Source: Candidatus Omnitrophota bacterium (GTDB taxonomy: Bacteria > Omnitrophota > Gorgyraeia > 2-01-FULL-45-10). Taken from it: a stretch of 5,783 nt of DNA. A program made the translations under genes and the position numbers. The notes below the pieces were generated by a model. The model searched no databases. It worked only from the letters and a program-made list of their open reading frames with translations, and was not told where the DNA came from. Shown in pieces: positions 5,670 through 5,783 of this stretch (position 1 is the stretch's first letter; the number at the start of each line of letters is the position of its first letter). The stretch covers positions 1 to 5,783 of the forward strand of contig JAPLMG010000181.1 of assembly GCA_026387165.1 (NCBI GenBank), written 5' to 3'.

Positions 5670-5783
5670 GAAACTATCCAAAACAGTCGAAAACATACCG
5701 CCCTCAGGCATAAGGGTCTTCTTCGATCTTGTGCTGGGCATGAAGGATGTCATATCGCTCGGTATCGGTGAGCCCGATTTCGT
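5668..5783 (+). CDS. Class I/II PLP-dependent aminotransferase, N-terminal part (3' truncated by window end)
   Basis: Thirty-eight codons are visible, with no stop before the window end. The protein begins MKLSKTVENIPPSGIRVFFDL and continues LGMKDVISLGIGEPDF. The pattern SGIR...F..L....DVISL.IGEPDF is the N-terminal substrate-pocket region of fold-type I aminotransferases of the AspC/AlaT/YugH kind. The PLP lysine and the rest lie outside the window. The start at 5668 is the only workable one: the nearby ATG at 5657 reaches a stop after four codons. The Shine-Dalgarno is weak (GAGA at 5659-5662, five bases upstream) and lies inside the palindrome. Position behind an AlaR-like regulator suggests transamination between alanine/pyruvate or aspartate/oxaloacetate and 2-oxoglutarate/glutamate; the substrate cannot be decided here. 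Confidence 0.85.
   Translation, partial: MKLSKTVENIPPSGIRVFFDLVLGMKDVISLGIGEPDF

Overview
This window looks like a bacterial chromosomal segment with all recognisable genes on the + strand. It starts inside one gene and ends inside another. Coding DNA is of roughly balanced base composition and uses ATA for isoleucine very often, while the short intergenic regions are distinctly A+T-rich. A lipoprotein carrying a peptidoglycan-binding domain points to a Gram-negative-type (two-membrane) cell. The codon style, a giant cyclic-glucan-synthase-like gene and a GTP-type PEPCK would fit an uncultured lineage such as Omnitrophota. That placement is an impression from the sequence only, and is weak.

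Layout. Bases 1-2529 are the C-terminal part of a large GH94-type protein of the cyclic beta-1,2-glucan synthetase (NdvB/Cgs) kind, cut by the window start. Only 10 bases later comes a complete GTP-dependent phosphoenolpyruvate carboxykinase (2540-4324), which ends in a small 15-bp tandem duplication. A good sigma-70-like promoter overlaps the PEPCK stop codon. It drives a 174-residue lipoprotein (4381-4905) built from a lipobox, an Lpp-like coiled coil and a PG_binding_1 domain. A hairpin terminator closes that gene.

An Lrp/AsnC-family regulator (5083-5568) follows, flanked on both sides by A+T-rich hairpins built from head-to-head arrays of a 9-bp unit (consensus GTTTRTTGN). After it comes the start of a class I/II aminotransferase (5668 to the window end), whose start codon is overlapped by a 24-bp near-perfect palindrome. 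The regulator-aminotransferase pair resembles the alanine-responsive alaR-alaT (yugG-yugH) pair of Bacillus.

Functional reading. The first two genes concern glucan synthesis or phosphorolysis and gluconeogenic carbon flow, and may be co-transcribed. The lipoprotein is an independent envelope gene that probably anchors the outer membrane to peptidoglycan. The last two form a regulator-target unit of amino-acid/pyruvate metabolism. No RNA gene, CRISPR array, insertion sequence or phage gene was seen. The parts that ordinary annotation explains least are the 9-bp-unit hairpins flanking the regulator, the palindrome over the aminotransferase start, and the Lpp-like/PG-binding fusion lipoprotein.
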